Source: Meconema thalassinum (taxonomy: Eukaryota > Arthropoda > Insecta > Orthoptera > Tettigoniidae). From it: a DNA stretch of 64,000 nucleotides. The notes below the pieces were generated by a model that did not search any database, was not told the origin of the DNA, and saw only the letters and a program-made list of their open reading frames with translations. Shown one piece after another: positions 10,774-21,857 of this stretch (position 1 is its first letter; each line of letters begins with the position of its first letter). The stretch lies in assembly GCA_946902985.2 (NCBI GenBank), contig OX336388.2, positions 131,132,346 to 131,196,345 on the forward strand. The letters run 5' to 3'. Made by a program: the position numbers and the translations under genes.

Positions 10774-11937
10774 TCATTTGGAAATCCTCCTAACACGGCT
10801 ACGGGTTGTCATCGGGCGGACACCAATCCAGCAAGAATGACGCGTGCGTTTCTGGAGTCCATTTGATGTTTCTCCAACTTGAGAAGATTGTGAATTTTCT
10901 TCCGCACTTCGCTTTAATGACGTCCTAAGCACTGACCTCTTGGGAGTAACACCGGAGTGAAGAATATTGACATTTCGGGACCGCAATGTTTTCATAGGGG
11001 TGGCGGCAGCAGTGTCGGAACGCAGCACACGTGTAGTTTCTCGTCTCACCTCACATTCACTCAGGATGCTTTTCCTGTGCCCCAGCCTGGGATCCACAAT
11101 GAAGCTAGATACTCCGATCATGTTTAACCTCGAACCTGCAGCGGCAGATTGACGTAGAACCTTCTCCGAATTACGCTGCACGTGACTGCCCAACTTATTG
11201 CCAGACGAATTTTCCTTCCACTTAACAGGCCAAACAACGCGCTTATTCTCTGTATCACTCATGTTCAAATCCTCATCTGTGGGTGGAGCAGACAATCTCT
11301 TATCCTCCGATCTCGTGCGTCTCTTCTGACACGGCTCGTATCTGGCCGCTACGTCGCCACAATTGTCGACGCCCAAAAGCTTGGCAATGCTGCTATGGCG
11401 TCTCTTGAACCCTACCATCTTGCTGTAGCCCTCCGATGAAGACCCACCGCTGAAGGAGAATGATGACCGTTTCCTTGCCAAGACATTCCTCTCAGCAGTG
11501 ACTTGTTCTTCTGTCTTCCCTGGATCTTTCTTCTCTTCTTTGCTACTGGACACTTCATTCACTTGAATCTGAGGTAGACCTGTGCGCTGTGGTACGGTCA
11601 CCACACCTCCCGACGATGCAGCCCCTTTATCGGTCAATTCTCGATGCAGAACGTCGCCGACCTTACACACACGTCCGCTGTTTGGCGAGCTGCTACTGTC
11701 TGGAGCTGTACCAGTGGGTTGGCGGGCAGGTGCCAAGTAGCGTGTGAAAATGGCCACACCACCTGTAGGATCGTAGCTGTCCACTTGTTGCCGATTTGCA
11801 GAACCCTCCTCTGAGCTGATGGTCCGCAGTAACATGCCTCCCTTTGGTTTGTCAGCCTCCGGGACGTTTGGTTCCTGGTAAGGCACACTGGCTAGAGTCT
11901 CCACTCTCACTTGCTGCTTTCTCTGGTTCAACACCAC
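10774..11937 (-). CDS. PPM1D: PPM1D exon 6: C-terminal tail
   Basis: Encodes residues 334-720, beginning VVLNQRKQ directly after a TTGTTTAG acceptor, and ending in TGA. The tail is low in hydrophobic residues and rich in Ser, Arg and Lys, as expected of a disordered region. Basic clusters that could act as nuclear localisation signals are KRRHSS, KRSVLR, KKRTRH and the extreme end TTRSRVRRISK. In human PPM1D the last exon also encodes a basic, non-catalytic tail, but I see no residue-level similarity beyond composition. The assignment rests on continuous phase-0 splicing and on the absence of a stop for 387 codons. No other product is likely. Confidence 0.85.
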   Translation of the reverse strand: MVLNQRKQQVRVETLASVPYQEPNVPEADKPKGGMLLRTISSEEGSANRQQVDSYDPTGGVAIFTRYLAPARQPTGTAPDSSSSPNSGRVCKVGDVLHRELTDKGAASSGGVVTVPQRTGLPQIQVNEVSSSKEEKKDPGKTEEQVTAERNVLARKRSSFSFSGGSSSEGYSKMVGFKRRHSSIAKLLGVDNCGDVAARYEPCQKRRTRSEDKRLSAPPTDEDLNMSDTENKRVVWPVKWKENSSGNKLGSHVQRNSEKVLRQSAAAGSRLNMIGVSSFIVDPRLGHRKSILSECEVRRETTRVLRSDTAAATPMKTLRSRNVNILHSGVTPKRSVLRTSLKRSAEENSQSSQVGETSNGLQKRTRHSCWIGVRPMTTRSRVRRISK

Positions 11938-12061
11938 CTAAACAATATCAAACCATAACTCAGTAAGAACATATCAAATGAGACTTTCCTTTATTAGGTC
12001 ATGCACATTAACATTAATTCATTCATAACACGTATTACTACTCCACCCTGTCAACATTATA

Positions 12062-12849
12062 CAGGGTGCCCCACCTAACTCTGCGCAGGCGTGGATGGAA
12101 GTTTCCAAATCGGTGGATAGGACGTGGTGATCCTGTGAGATGGCCAACACGGTCCCCCGACTTGACGCCATTAGACTACTTTCTCTGGGGTGCATTGAAA
12201 GATAGAGTCAATCAGGAAGCGCCAACTACAATAGCGAATATGCAACAGCGTATTACTGCGGCGTGTGCAGAAATATCTGTGAAAACACAGGGATCAGCAC
12301 AACGGTCTCTTGTTCTTCACCGTCCACAGAAGTGCATTGATGCAAACGGTGGTAAACATCTGCCGCAGTGACACAGTTTCATCAGTTAAGATGTTACTGC
12401 TTACTTGTGAACGCCTTTTCCGTGCTGGAAGTAATTTAAAAACATGACGTTTCTTTAAGCTATAGGCCAAAAGTTTGTTTAGGAAATCGGTAATTGTACC
12501 TTTTGTACTATGTGTACAGTTCTACACTTGTGTTAAACATAGCAAACAGTGTTCGCATTGCCATCCTATACAATGTTAGTTATTTCAGAAGGTACGAGGT
12601 TTAGAGAAGTGAAACCAATTCTGTTATCAATAATTGTATGTTTACTTTTGATTTTGCTAGAAAAAACATGTTCCATTTTTTAAAAAAGGTAACATTGCAT
12701 TGAAAGTGATATTGTTATAATTTCCTGGATTGTGCATATCCTCCCATTGTGTGATCCCCTGACGTGGCAACATTACTGCGCAATAGATTTTTCACATCTT
12801 GTTTCATTTCGATAATATTTGAGGTCGCAGAGTTAGGTGGGACACCCTG
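12062..12849 (+). mobile_element. Deleted mariner-like element in PPM1D intron 5
   Basis: Ends are CAGGGTGCCCCACCTAACTC and, inverted, CAGGGTGTCCCACCTAACTC, about 26 bp, flanked by TA. A plus-strand frame at 12102-12371 contains RSPDLTPLDYFLWGALKDRV, the C-terminal part of a mariner-family transposase. The N-terminus and most of the core are gone, so this is an internal deletion derivative. Confidence 0.85.
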
Positions 12850-13094
12850 TATATACAGTCAACATGCAACCAACACATAGTCTTGTTTCACTCTATATAT
12901 GCAAATAGAAACCACCATCAAATATATACCCCACCCTAATATAAGGAAGCATTTCTAGGTAGATTTCACTAAAAAGTTACCTATTGCAACGGGTACCATG
13001 AACGACTTCCAGAAAATTTCGACATAGCTTCGCTTTTCACATACCCTAGACCCCAAAACCACAGTCTGTTCAAAAATGTATATATAGTTAATTT

Positions 13095-13215
13095 ATGCAT
13101 ATATCACTTTCTTGTGGACACGATAAATGCCGACATTTTGCACCAATCCCTTTCAAATTTATACATAAAATATAACTATTCAAAATCTCGGTCAAGTTTG
13201 TTAACGGGCAGAATG
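13095..13215 (+). repeat. Dispersed repeat shared with 55975-56100
   Basis: Shares TCACTTTCTTGTGGACACGA, then CATTTT-CACCAA, TTTCAAA and TCGGTC in the same order and spacing with 55975-56100. The parent element is not recognised. Confidence 0.55.
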
Positions 13216-13353
13216 CGCAATGGACTGATACATTCTACCGTTGCCATGGCAACGAATTTCGTCGTCTGTGTGTACGAAGCACCGCCTCACCCCACACTCA
13301 CTAACAAATTAACTCCCACCTTATACATGCATTAGAACTGTGATATCAGTACA

Positions 13354-13893
13354 CTAGCAGTAGTGCCCGGGCTTTGCCTGGCGGATTTATTTGTTTTATG
13401 GATGATAATGAATACTACTACAGAACTGGAGCGCTCAAGGATAAGGATCAGAAAGCACCAACGCTTATTGCAGCTGATAACCTCAGTATTCTGCACCAAC
13501 ACCATCGCCCTTATACAAAAGCATACTATTGTCATGATAACTGTTTTAAGGGGCCTAAGAAATATTTTTGCACTAATTACTCCCCGTGACTGCAATTTAA
13601 GCAGCTCACAATTCTGCACCAGAACACTGGTAGGAGCAGCGTGATGCAGCCCGCATTGCCAGGCAACAATAGACTTAGGTATTATTCAAGCTGTACGGGA
13701 GCGCTTGTTCTTCCGACTTACTGAACAAAAATCAATCTTTAAGGTTACCTGAGGGGTGTAGCCTAAACTATTCCACTTGAATCTGGCTATCATATACAAG
13801 AAGAAGTTTTCGAATCCGACTGGTCGTTCCAGAGATTAGCGCGGTTAAACAAACAAACAAACAAACTCTTCAGCTTAATTATATTAGTATAGA
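13354..13893 (-). mobile_element. Non-autonomous Helitron copy X
   Basis: On the minus strand it starts TCTATACTAATATAATTAAG and ends in a GC hairpin (GCAAAGCCCGGGC region) followed by CACTACTG and CTAG. It lies between A and T with no target duplication. TC start, 3' hairpin, CTRR end and A/T target are the Helitron hallmarks. It is 540 bp and non-coding. A second copy in the other orientation is at 44457-45038. Confidence 0.82.
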
Positions 13894-14133
13894 TGTCACC
13901 TCGCGATATTCTCAGATTAGTAAGTGAATAGTCAAGCCATCTCACACCTGGCATTGAGATTTCAAGAGAAGAAAAAAATGAATTGCACAATTGGCTTGCG
14001 CCGGGGACTTGAGGCTTCGTGTTAACCCTCTCGCCCCTTAGTATTACAATAATAATTTGTAGCCTAGTTTTATTTTAGGGTTAGTTTTAACCCCTACCCA
14101 TAACAAGCAGGCAAACACACAAAAGGAAAAACG

Positions 14134-14935
14134 AGGTCTGTTAGAAAAGTATCCTATCTTTTCATTTTATTACAAAAACCTGTTAAAGATTTGAATCAAG
14201 TGCATTCAAATGAGCCAACCTTGAACCTTCGTGCGCATGCGTGAATTTTTTCCCGCGGTTGGTTGGTTCCTGCAACAACGTGGTCATGTAGTCCCGTGTA
14301 CTTTGGGTGTGTGTAGAATCTGTCTAATAACCGGTCTTAATTGTGATGGCTGGATGTGTGTGTATCTGTTTTTTAATTCAAGTAAGGACTGCAACTTCAG
14401 CCGGGTTTGAACCCGCTATTTTGGGCATAGAAGCTCAGCATGCTACCAACTACGCCACCGAAACCGCCCCTGTCGATAGCATCTGTTGCTGGCAAGCAGC
14501 ATTCGAGTGACGTAGTGTGTAGTGCTCTCGTCAGTCCTACGAGACTTCAACACAACACAAAATTTGTGACGAAGCTGCTGATAACAAAGCAAAAGCCACT
14601 TCGTGTTGGAGTCTCACAGGAGATGCTGGACTCTACAGTGATCCCGACTTCATGAACACCATTATCACTGGTCACAAGTCCTGGGTGAACGGGTACGACC
14701 CGGAAACCAAATCTCAGTCCTTGCAATGAAAAACCGATTAGAGCACTACACACAACCTCACTCAAATGCTGCTTGCCAGCAACAAACGTTATCGACAGGA
14801 GGGAAAAAAATCACGTATGCGCACAAAGGTTCAAGGTCGTCTGATGCAAGCTCGCTTGATTCAAATCCATCAGGTTTTCGAAAAAAGAAAAAAAAAAGAA
14901 AAAAAAAAAGGTCGGATAAGTTTCTAACAGACCTT
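14134..14935 (+). mobile_element. Long-TIR mariner-like element with SINE in one arm
   Basis: The ends AGGTCTGTTAGAAA are inverted. The two arms can be matched for about 270 bp each, through TTGCTGGCAAGCAGCA and GTGTGTAGTGCTCT, if the SINE at 14257-14468 is left out. The short centre (about 14620-14725, plus) reads DFMNTIITGHKSWVNGYDP, the mariner catalytic block. The expected acidic pair after ITG is replaced by H and K, so it is dead. Confidence 0.8.
14257..14468 (-). mobile_element. SINE-A copy 3, internally deleted
   Basis: Keeps the 3' tail and the tRNA-like head but lacks about 300 bp between the AAGGACTGCAACTTC block and the head. Inserted in the left arm of the mariner-like element. 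Confidence 0.8.
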
Positions 14936-15608
14936 GTATTTGGAGAAAATACAAAGTTTTAGCCAAAAGTTCAGACAGAAAGCTTACTTTATTTGTAAGA
15001 CTTCATTAACCCCTTAAGGAGTAGACCAAAAAGTTTTTTTTTTCTTTCAAATTTATGACAGTTCTAATTAAACGGTGTTTACATGCCAAAAACATGTTTT
15101 AGACTCAAAATACCCTAAAATACAAAGTTTTAGAACTTCTTTCTTGTATCAATTTCCATCACCACTGTTACCAAACATCTCCGTCTTCCGAACTAAAAAT
15201 ATCAGCATTATCAGTTATTTGGTCCCCTTCACTAAATTCATACAGGACGTTTCTTATAATATCATCACTGCCTAAATTACGTTCCATTCTGAACTACCAA
15301 AAAAAAAAAAAAAAAAGACTACAATATCCTAACAAAATTGTAACTACACTACATAAAAATTCATTGAAAGTAATATGAAAGCCTCAGAATGATATTCAGC
15401 AAACTAATACAGCTCAGTGAATATCAGGTAGCGTCAAACAGCTGTTCACAATACAGATATTCACACTGTGCAGCTAACTCATCGCCCGCCAATTTGGCGT
15501 GCTACTACCCTCCCACCACTTGTGCGTCCCGCCAGCTAATACCCCTTCCCACAACCCAATACACACACGGCGCTTAACCATGTGTCTTCACTAATTTATT
15601 GAGGACAT
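14936..15608. other. Unannotated interval
   Basis: No exon or element recognised. Contains an 18-nt A run at 15299-15316. Confidence 0.5.
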
Positions 15609-15631
15609 AACATATCAGATGATCATAATCA

Positions 15632-17345
15632 TCATCTTGTACAGTTTCCAGCCCCAGGCTGGGTCTGTTTGGAACATAAGCCTCGCCTCTTAGTTCTTTC
15701 TTCCCACCACCTCTCCGCTGTCACTCGGGTCCAGTCCTCGCCTCTCTTCTTGACACATTCCTCCACTCCTTTCAGCCATCTATCTCTTGGTCTTCCCCTT
15801 GGTTGTTTCTTCTGCATCTGCATCTCATGTATCCTCTTGGGAAACTTCTTCTCATCCATTCTCTTTAAGTGTCCATACCACCTCAGACTTGATGTCTCAA
15901 TCCTACCTTGCAAGAGCTCCTCTTTCACCATTTCCCTGACCTTTTCATTCCTCACCCTGTCTCTTCTTGTTACTCCGATCCTACTTCGCAGGAACTTCAT
16001 TTCACCTGCCTGTATTCTGCTTATGTCTCTTTTCTTCATTGTCCACGTTTCTGAAGCATAGGTCAGTATCGGGATATAGTAGCTTCTGTATAACACTTCC
16101 TTGCTTTTTTGTGGGACATCTTTATTCCACACTAAGCTCCTAATGCTTCTGCCTGTCTGCCACGTTCCGTAATCTCTTTGTCATTTCTCCCATTTTCCTC
16201 CACTATACTTCCCAAGTACTTGAGACTTTCCACCTTCTTCAGCTGTCCACCTCCAAGTGTTATCCCACTCATTGGTCTGTCCTTTTTCCTGGTCGTTAAC
16301 AGGATCTCACATTTACTGATGTTGAACTTCCATCCGTACTCTCCCACGGTTTCTTCCCAAGCCTTCAGCTGCTCCTGAATTTCCTCCTCCGTGTTTCCCC
16401 AGACCAGGAGATCATCTGCAAACACCATTGCTTTCATCTTATCTTCTCCTATCTTTCCTGCTATCCGTGTCATTACCTCGTCCATAACCACAATAAAGAG
16501 AAGGGGACAGCGCACTACCGTGTTTCAGGCCACTCATTTGTCTGAACCAGTCTGTTCTTTCCCCTCCAACTTTCACACAACTCACACTTCCACAAAACAT
16601 CTCCTTCACTCTGCCTACAGTCTCTTTTTCCACTCCCATGTTTTCCATTGCTTTCCAAACCTTCTCCCTACACACACTATCATAGGCCTTTTCGATGTCC
16701 AGGAAGGCCATCAGCAGATCCTCTCCAAATTCGTAGTGGTGTTCCTGGAGCTGTCTCACTGAAAATATGAGATCCACTGTTGATCTCCCAGGTCTAAATC
16801 CATACTGCTCCTCTCTCAATTTTCTCTCCACTTTGGCTCGTATTCTACTTTCTAATATCTTTTCATATATCTTGGTACAGTGAGGTATGAGTGTGACTCC
16901 CCTGTAATTTCTGCACTCCTTTCTGCTTCCTTTCTTAAATATTGGGACAATTAATCCTTTCTTCCAATCTTCTGGGGCCTTTTTCTCCTTCCATATCACC
17001 CTCATCACACGGTACAGCCACTGTTTCCCAACCTCCCCTGCTGCCTTCACCATTTCAACACTCACTTCATCCACACCTGGTGCCCTTCCTCCTTTCATCT
17101 TGTCTATAGCCATTTCCAGTTCTCTCCAAGTCAGGTCCTTTTCCATTCCTGTGTTATCGTCTCCATCTTCCAATACATTGTCTTCCTCCCTATGACCATT
17201 TGGATTCAGCAAATCCTCAAAGTACTCTTTCCACACTGTATTGAGTGCCTCTTTGTTGTGTACCTCATTTCCGTTTTTGTCCATCATTACCACATCCTCT
17301 CGCAGACCTCTTCTCTTACTTTTGACCATCCCATAAAGTACTTTC
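15632..17345 (-). pseudogene. LINE ORF2 reverse transcriptase, frameshifted
   Basis: Three frames join in order. 17329-16439 carries the RT fingers and palm (GRAPGVDEV, LIVPIFKKGSR, EEQYGFRPGRST, AFLDIEKAYDSV). 16515-16132 carries the catalytic FADD (MVFADDLLVWG) and NISKCEILL. 16132-15632 carries the C-terminal ASETWTM, LRWYGHLKRM and PRGRPRDRW blocks. No endonuclease domain is upstream, so the copy is 5'-truncated. There are at least two frameshifts. The clade (RTE-, L2- or jockey-like) is not settled. The same family gave the fragments at 18919-19690 and 22745-24319. Confidence 0.85.
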
Positions 17346-17370
17346 TTATTTCCTCAGCTGTCTTCCTCCA

Positions 17371-17430
17371 TCATGATGATGATAATTGTTGTTTTAAGGG
17401 GCCTAACATCCAGGTTATCAGCCCCTAATG
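17371..17430 (-). repeat. GGGGC/GCCCC hairpin with CAT-rich tail
   Basis: The minus strand reads GGGGCTGATAACC, then GGATGTTAGGCCCC, then AAAACAACAA and ATCATCATC. The arms can pair. It looks like a retroelement 3' end lying upstream of the RT frame. Confidence 0.5.
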
Positions 17431-17594
17431 ATCTGGGTGATAGCAAAAATGAGAATGAAATGGAAACCAGAACGAAAATTATCTGAGAAGGAAAATACGT
17501 ACAAAGAGAAACTCAGATAGAAACAACTCACAATATGGTCTTACAAAAGGGAATTTAGAACGAACTGATTCACAAAAAGAATAGATTGAAAAAG

Positions 17595-18180
17595 ACCCAC
17601 AAAACGTAGGCTAGATTCAAAATACGTACAAAATGCAATGTAGCGTCGAAATACTTACAAAATGCAACTGAAATTCCAAATACTTACAAAATGCAAACGA
17701 GATCGAAAATACGTACAAAATGCAATTGAGGTTCAAAATGCTTACAAAATGCAATTGAAATTGAAAATACACAATGCAATTCAGATTGAAATAGGCCCTA
17801 TCCCAGTTCCAATCCAAATTATTCACAAAGTGCAATTAAAATTCAAAATACTTACAAAATGCAATTTAGATTGAAAATACTTGACAAAATGTAATTCAGA
17901 TTCAAAATACCCACAAAATGCAATTGAGAATCAAAATATGTGCAAAATGCCCACCAAACAAAATGCAATTTAGATTGAAAATTCGTGCGAAATGCGGTTT
18001 TGGTTGAAAATACTTACAAAATGCAATTGAAATTCAAAACACTGACTAAAAGGCCCGTCTACCTCCATTGAAAGACTTACTTAAAAGCAATTTAGATTGT
18101 CAATCTTTAAAAAATGCAATTGAGGTTGAAAACAATCGCGAGATGTAATTTAGATCGAAAAAGCTTACAAAATGCCTTAA
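17595..18180 (+). repeat. 29-bp minisatellite array
   Basis: About 20 imperfect units of TACAAAATGCAATT plus GAAATTCAAAATACT, spaced 29 bp apart (for example unit starts at 17627, 17656 and 17685). Units vary mostly at a few positions, and some are shortened. It makes spurious repetitive ORFs on both strands. The same unit occurs inverted at 50228-50332. Confidence 0.85.
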
Positions 18181-18354
18181 AAAATCGCCAAAAGGGAATT
18201 TACATACACGGTGAACCAAGTAACAAAAACAGTGCGGGAATCATAAAGAGAAAAGGAAATATAAGGAAAAGAGGAGAGGAGAGGGGAGAGAGAGGAGAGG
18301 GTCCGCCCCAAAGGTAAGGGACAAAAGTGGAAAACTGACCCAGCTCAGGAATAC

Positions 18355-18762
18355 TTCGGGGTCGCCAACTCCCGAACTCACCAGCCGTGAGCCCCTGAGG
18401 GTGTAGCATTATCTAGGGTGCACCAGAAGTGGTGGGGCTACATACACCCTGCCTCCTTAAGGGCCTTGAGCACAAGGCAGGAGGTAAAAGGAAAAGATAA
18501 AGAAGGCTGACCCCTCACAGAAGGAGGGTATCAGGAAAGATGAGACAAGGGCCAATTAAGGCGGGAAAGTGAAAGACTCCCTAGGCCTCGGCTAACCTAA
18601 TACCGTCGGGGTCGGAAGAGAACAAGAGTTGACCAAGGGAGGTCGACAGGAAAGAAGACGGAGAGGAGCCCGGCATAAGTAGGTAAGTGGAAGCAATGCC
18701 GGACACAGCTGGGGTCCCGTGGTCGCCAACCCACGTCCCACTAGATGTGAGCCCCTGAGGGT
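18355..18762 (-). repeat. Paired 5' blocks of the composite element
   Basis: GGTCGCCAAC...GTGAGCCCCTGAGGGT is present twice on the plus strand, ending at about 18402 and 18762. The second lies exactly at the element boundary, so a terminal block appears to be duplicated about 360 bp apart. Confidence 0.6.
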
Positions 18763-18918
18763 AACATATCAGAATCATGCTAGATATCCAAAAACAGGAA
18801 CTACACAAATCTTGGTTAACGACGTTCCAGAAAAGCGCTACTCCTTTTCACGTACACAGCAACAGACGTTCTGAAACGTCAATACTATTTAAACCCAAAG
18901 ATCTGTACTCGTTAGGGT

Positions 18919-19690
18919 TCATCATCATCATCATCATCATCTTGAACAGTTTCCAGCCACTGGCCGGTCTGTTTGGAACAAAAGCCTCTCCACCGTCTTC
19001 TGTCTTTCCACCTCTCTCCATCACCACCTTGGTCCAGTCTTCTCCTTTCTTTCGCATGTAGTCTCCACACCCTTCAGCCACTTATCTATTGGCCTTCCTC
19101 TTGGTCCTTTTCCCTCTTATTTTCATCTCGTGTATCTTCCTGGGTATCCTCCTCCCATCCATTCGCTTAACATACCCATATCATTTAAGCCCTGATTCCA
19201 CTATCCTACCCTGAAATGCTCCCTCCTTGACTAATTCTCTGATATTCTCATTTCTTAACCTGTCCACCTTTCTCACTCCAATACTGCTTCTCAAGAATTT
19301 CATCTCACTAGCCTGTGTTCTGCTTCGTTCCCTTCCTTACTCCATACCAGGGTATTAACACTTTTCCTGAATAATTCTGCTCGTCTCTCCCACTCATTTA
19401 TTTCTCTGTCGTTTTTTCCATTTTCTTATATCATGCTTTTCAGATACTTGAAACTCAACTTTCCTCAATTCTTCCCCACCAATTGTTATTCCCGTTGTGA
19501 CTCTCTCCTTCCTCCGGTTTGTGATCATCCACTCGCTTTAGCTTATGCTTAATTTCATCCCATATCCATGTACTATTTCTTCCCTTACATCCAACTGCTC
19601 CTGTACTTCCTCCTTGTTTCCCTAGTTCATCAAATCAACTGCAAACGCCATTACTTTCATCCTTCTTTCGCCAATTGGTTTTCGTGACCG
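18919..19690 (-). pseudogene. LINE 3' fragment (same family as 15.6-17.3 kb)
   Basis: The minus strand carries KKGEDWTKVVMERGGK and FVPNRPASGWKLF running straight into an ATG-repeat tail ((TCA)n on the plus strand at about 18919-18941). It is heavily decayed and 5'-truncated. Confidence 0.75.
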
Positions 19691-19691
19691 G

Positions 19692-19862
19692 GGCGCTGCT
19701 TCACTGTCAGACAGCTACTCAATTGAGTGGCAATATGCGCTACTCAATTGTCCTCATGAGGCTGAGTGCACCCAGTTCCAGCCCCCAGGTCAGTTTCTAA
19801 AATCCCTGACGAAGCCGGGAATCAAACTCGGGGCCTCCGGGTGAGAGGCAGGCAAAATACCG
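19692..19862 (-). mobile_element. tRNA-related SINE fragment
   Basis: The minus strand shows a box B-like GAGTTTGATTCCCGGC and then GGGCTGGAACTGGGTGCACT, the block typical of the SINE-D family in this window. Ends are not defined by a target duplication. Confidence 0.5.
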
Positions 19863-20020
19863 ATATGACAGGGAACAAAAGAATATACAATCTATGAATT
19901 ATACAATTGTCCACCTGTCAATTATTCATAATGCCAATGTAGGAAACTATTCTCAGGAGCATTCATTTACCACAATACGCCTAGGTCTTTCTTAAACGGA
20001 TACTAGGAGAAAAAACATAC

Positions 20021-20149
20021 CTCTGCTCGTGGTGGACCAGGAGGATCCAACAATAAGGTAACCACACTGGTGTTGTCTGCACGGAAACGAGCCTCAGCCC
20101 ATCGAGTGAGTGCTTGGTCTACCAGGCTCTTGGACGGGTTGATCCACAT
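20021..20149 (-). CDS. PPM1D: PPM1D exon 5: last catalytic motif
   Basis: Encodes residues 291-333, in phase 0 on both sides. The acceptor is TTGTTACAG and the donor GTATGT. The motif RADNTSVVTLLL contains D315, the final metal-binding Asp of the PP2C fold, preceded by LVDQALTRWAEA, which matches the Wip1 helix before it. The exon is only 129 bp and lies between introns of 12.7 and 8.1 kb. Confidence 0.92.
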
Positions 20150-20728
20150 CTGTAACAAAATAAGTCAAAACTTCTCAATAACCCATGTTGAAGGAAGATT
20201 ATCTATAGTCAGAAGGTTGGTTCAGACCATTAGATATCCCTATATCGTATCTCCAGTGTGTATGATACGATACAATTCAATGAAACATTGTTCCCTCTCA
20301 TATCATCCAGGTGTATTTTACCCATATCAAAACAATCAGAAATAACTAGCAGAATCTCAGTTTTCTACCTTATCAATATTGTGATTGAACATAATTTGCT
20401 CCATTGAAGCGTTTGAATCGCCACGTCACCTGCTTCATTACAAAACTAGTAACGAATTAAAAATGAATATTTTGACATTTATTAGGATTTTTAAACATGA
20501 TTTTTACTGCATTAGATGTTACCAATTAAGGCATGAACATAGACCTTCACACGACACGGCACGGTGGCAAATCTACTGCTGCGTTGCTTAACTAGCCTAA
20601 CAGCACAGTAATGTGCTGCCAATAACGTCACTGCCTTGGTGATTGAGTAAGGCCGGAGGGGGACAGAAGTTCTGTGATGCGAATTCAGCCAACAAGCGAG
20701 TCGTCTCTGACCAGCGATTGCATCCGGT

Positions 20729-21101
20729 CGAAGTAGTCGGATTTTTAAGAGCGTTAAAAATCCCTTAGAATGCCTTCCTTCGGAGGGGAAGTGAAGCTAA
20801 ATTGTATAGGTTAAGAATGTAAACAACGCTCTTAGGTTCCTACGTTCGTTGCCAAGAGCCGACTAGGTGGCGTCTGGTAACTAAGGTCTGAACTAGTAGT
20901 CGTTGACGGTGGCGGCTAAAGTAGGAACTATTTGAAAAATTCAAAAATCTGCAGTCCTTACTTGAATTAAAAAACAGATAACACACACTAATACAGTCAT
21001 CACAATTAACACCGGTAATCAGACAGATTCTACACACACCTAAGTACTCGGGGCTACATTACCGCGTTGTCACAACCTCTAAACTTAAGAACCAACCAAC
21101 C
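20729..21101 (+). mobile_element. SINE-A copy 4, truncated and deleted
   Basis: Lacks the tRNA-like head and about 80 bp after the CTTCGGAGGGGAAGT block, but retains the 3' body and the tail ending AACCAACCAAC. Confidence 0.8.
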
Positions 21102-21857
21102 TCATCCACACTGCTCTCATTTCAAGCAAACTTGTCCTACAGCAGTTACTGTGCTCGCTGCACGTGCAGTTCGTATATTAGATAGCGACGTGTTACGTGT
21201 AGTATGTTTTACATTTTGATGTTCCAAGATAAGAAGTACAAAAATATGTGTATAGAAATATTAGTGAAATACCTAAAAGAAAACGGTACGGACGATGTGT
21301 TCGTGGAAGCATACAAATTACCGTATTTTCTTGCCTATAGTACCCCCCCTTAATTTTCAGGAGCCATAATACAGAATTCATGGAAATCTCATATAGTAGC
21401 CGTCAATTATTGAGAGTCCTTTCCTTCATTGCCGACGACCGTGGCACGAGGAGTTCAGCGAGGATGGGATACGGCCTGCGGTTGGTCAGGCAAACAATCG
21501 CAGGGAAAGTGTGATATCTTTTCAGAGGTGGTTGGCAATAATCATGGAATATACTTGTCCCTGTATACCAGATTTTGAATCATTGTTGGCCGATTGGGCT
21601 ATACCATTCATTTTAGAACTTTGAGGGTTCAATCGAACGTGAGCTATGTTGCTATAAACCAGGTGTGACCTTGTTTGAAGAAATAAGTCTCCGTCTTTCT
21701 TTCTGTGTATACGGGCTACTCACGCTATGCAACAGGAGATCAGCCGGCATACACACGGCAGGTGGCCGGTTGGCCACACGTGCGGTGTTGCCAAATTCAT
21801 GTAAGGACGAGACGCTAGTGGCCGACATACGCACTTCGTTTATTTTGATTATATCAT

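Larger units (their letters stand above)
15620..18762 (-). mobile_element. LINE plus minisatellite composite, flanked by 11-bp repeat
   Basis: AACATATCAGA occurs at 15609-15619 and again at 18763-18773, directly bounding the block. On the minus strand the order is a 5' part with two related GAGCCCCTGAGGGT-type blocks, a purine-rich stretch, a 29-bp tandem array, a GGGGC...GCCCC hairpin, a reverse-transcriptase frame, and a 3' end with GAT repeats. It could be one chimeric retrotransposon or two nested ones; the flanking repeat favours a single event. Confidence 0.6.

Noticed and set aside
11182..11439. ORFs antisense to PPM1D exon 6
   Set aside because: Shadow frames opposite a well-supported exon.
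17617..17874. ORFs on both strands in the minisatellite
   Set aside because: Repetitive peptides (QLHFVSI on one strand) arise from the 29-bp unit; not genes.
17595..18180. 29-bp repeats as a CRISPR array
   Set aside because: The units follow each other directly with no unique spacers, and the context is a eukaryotic transposon.
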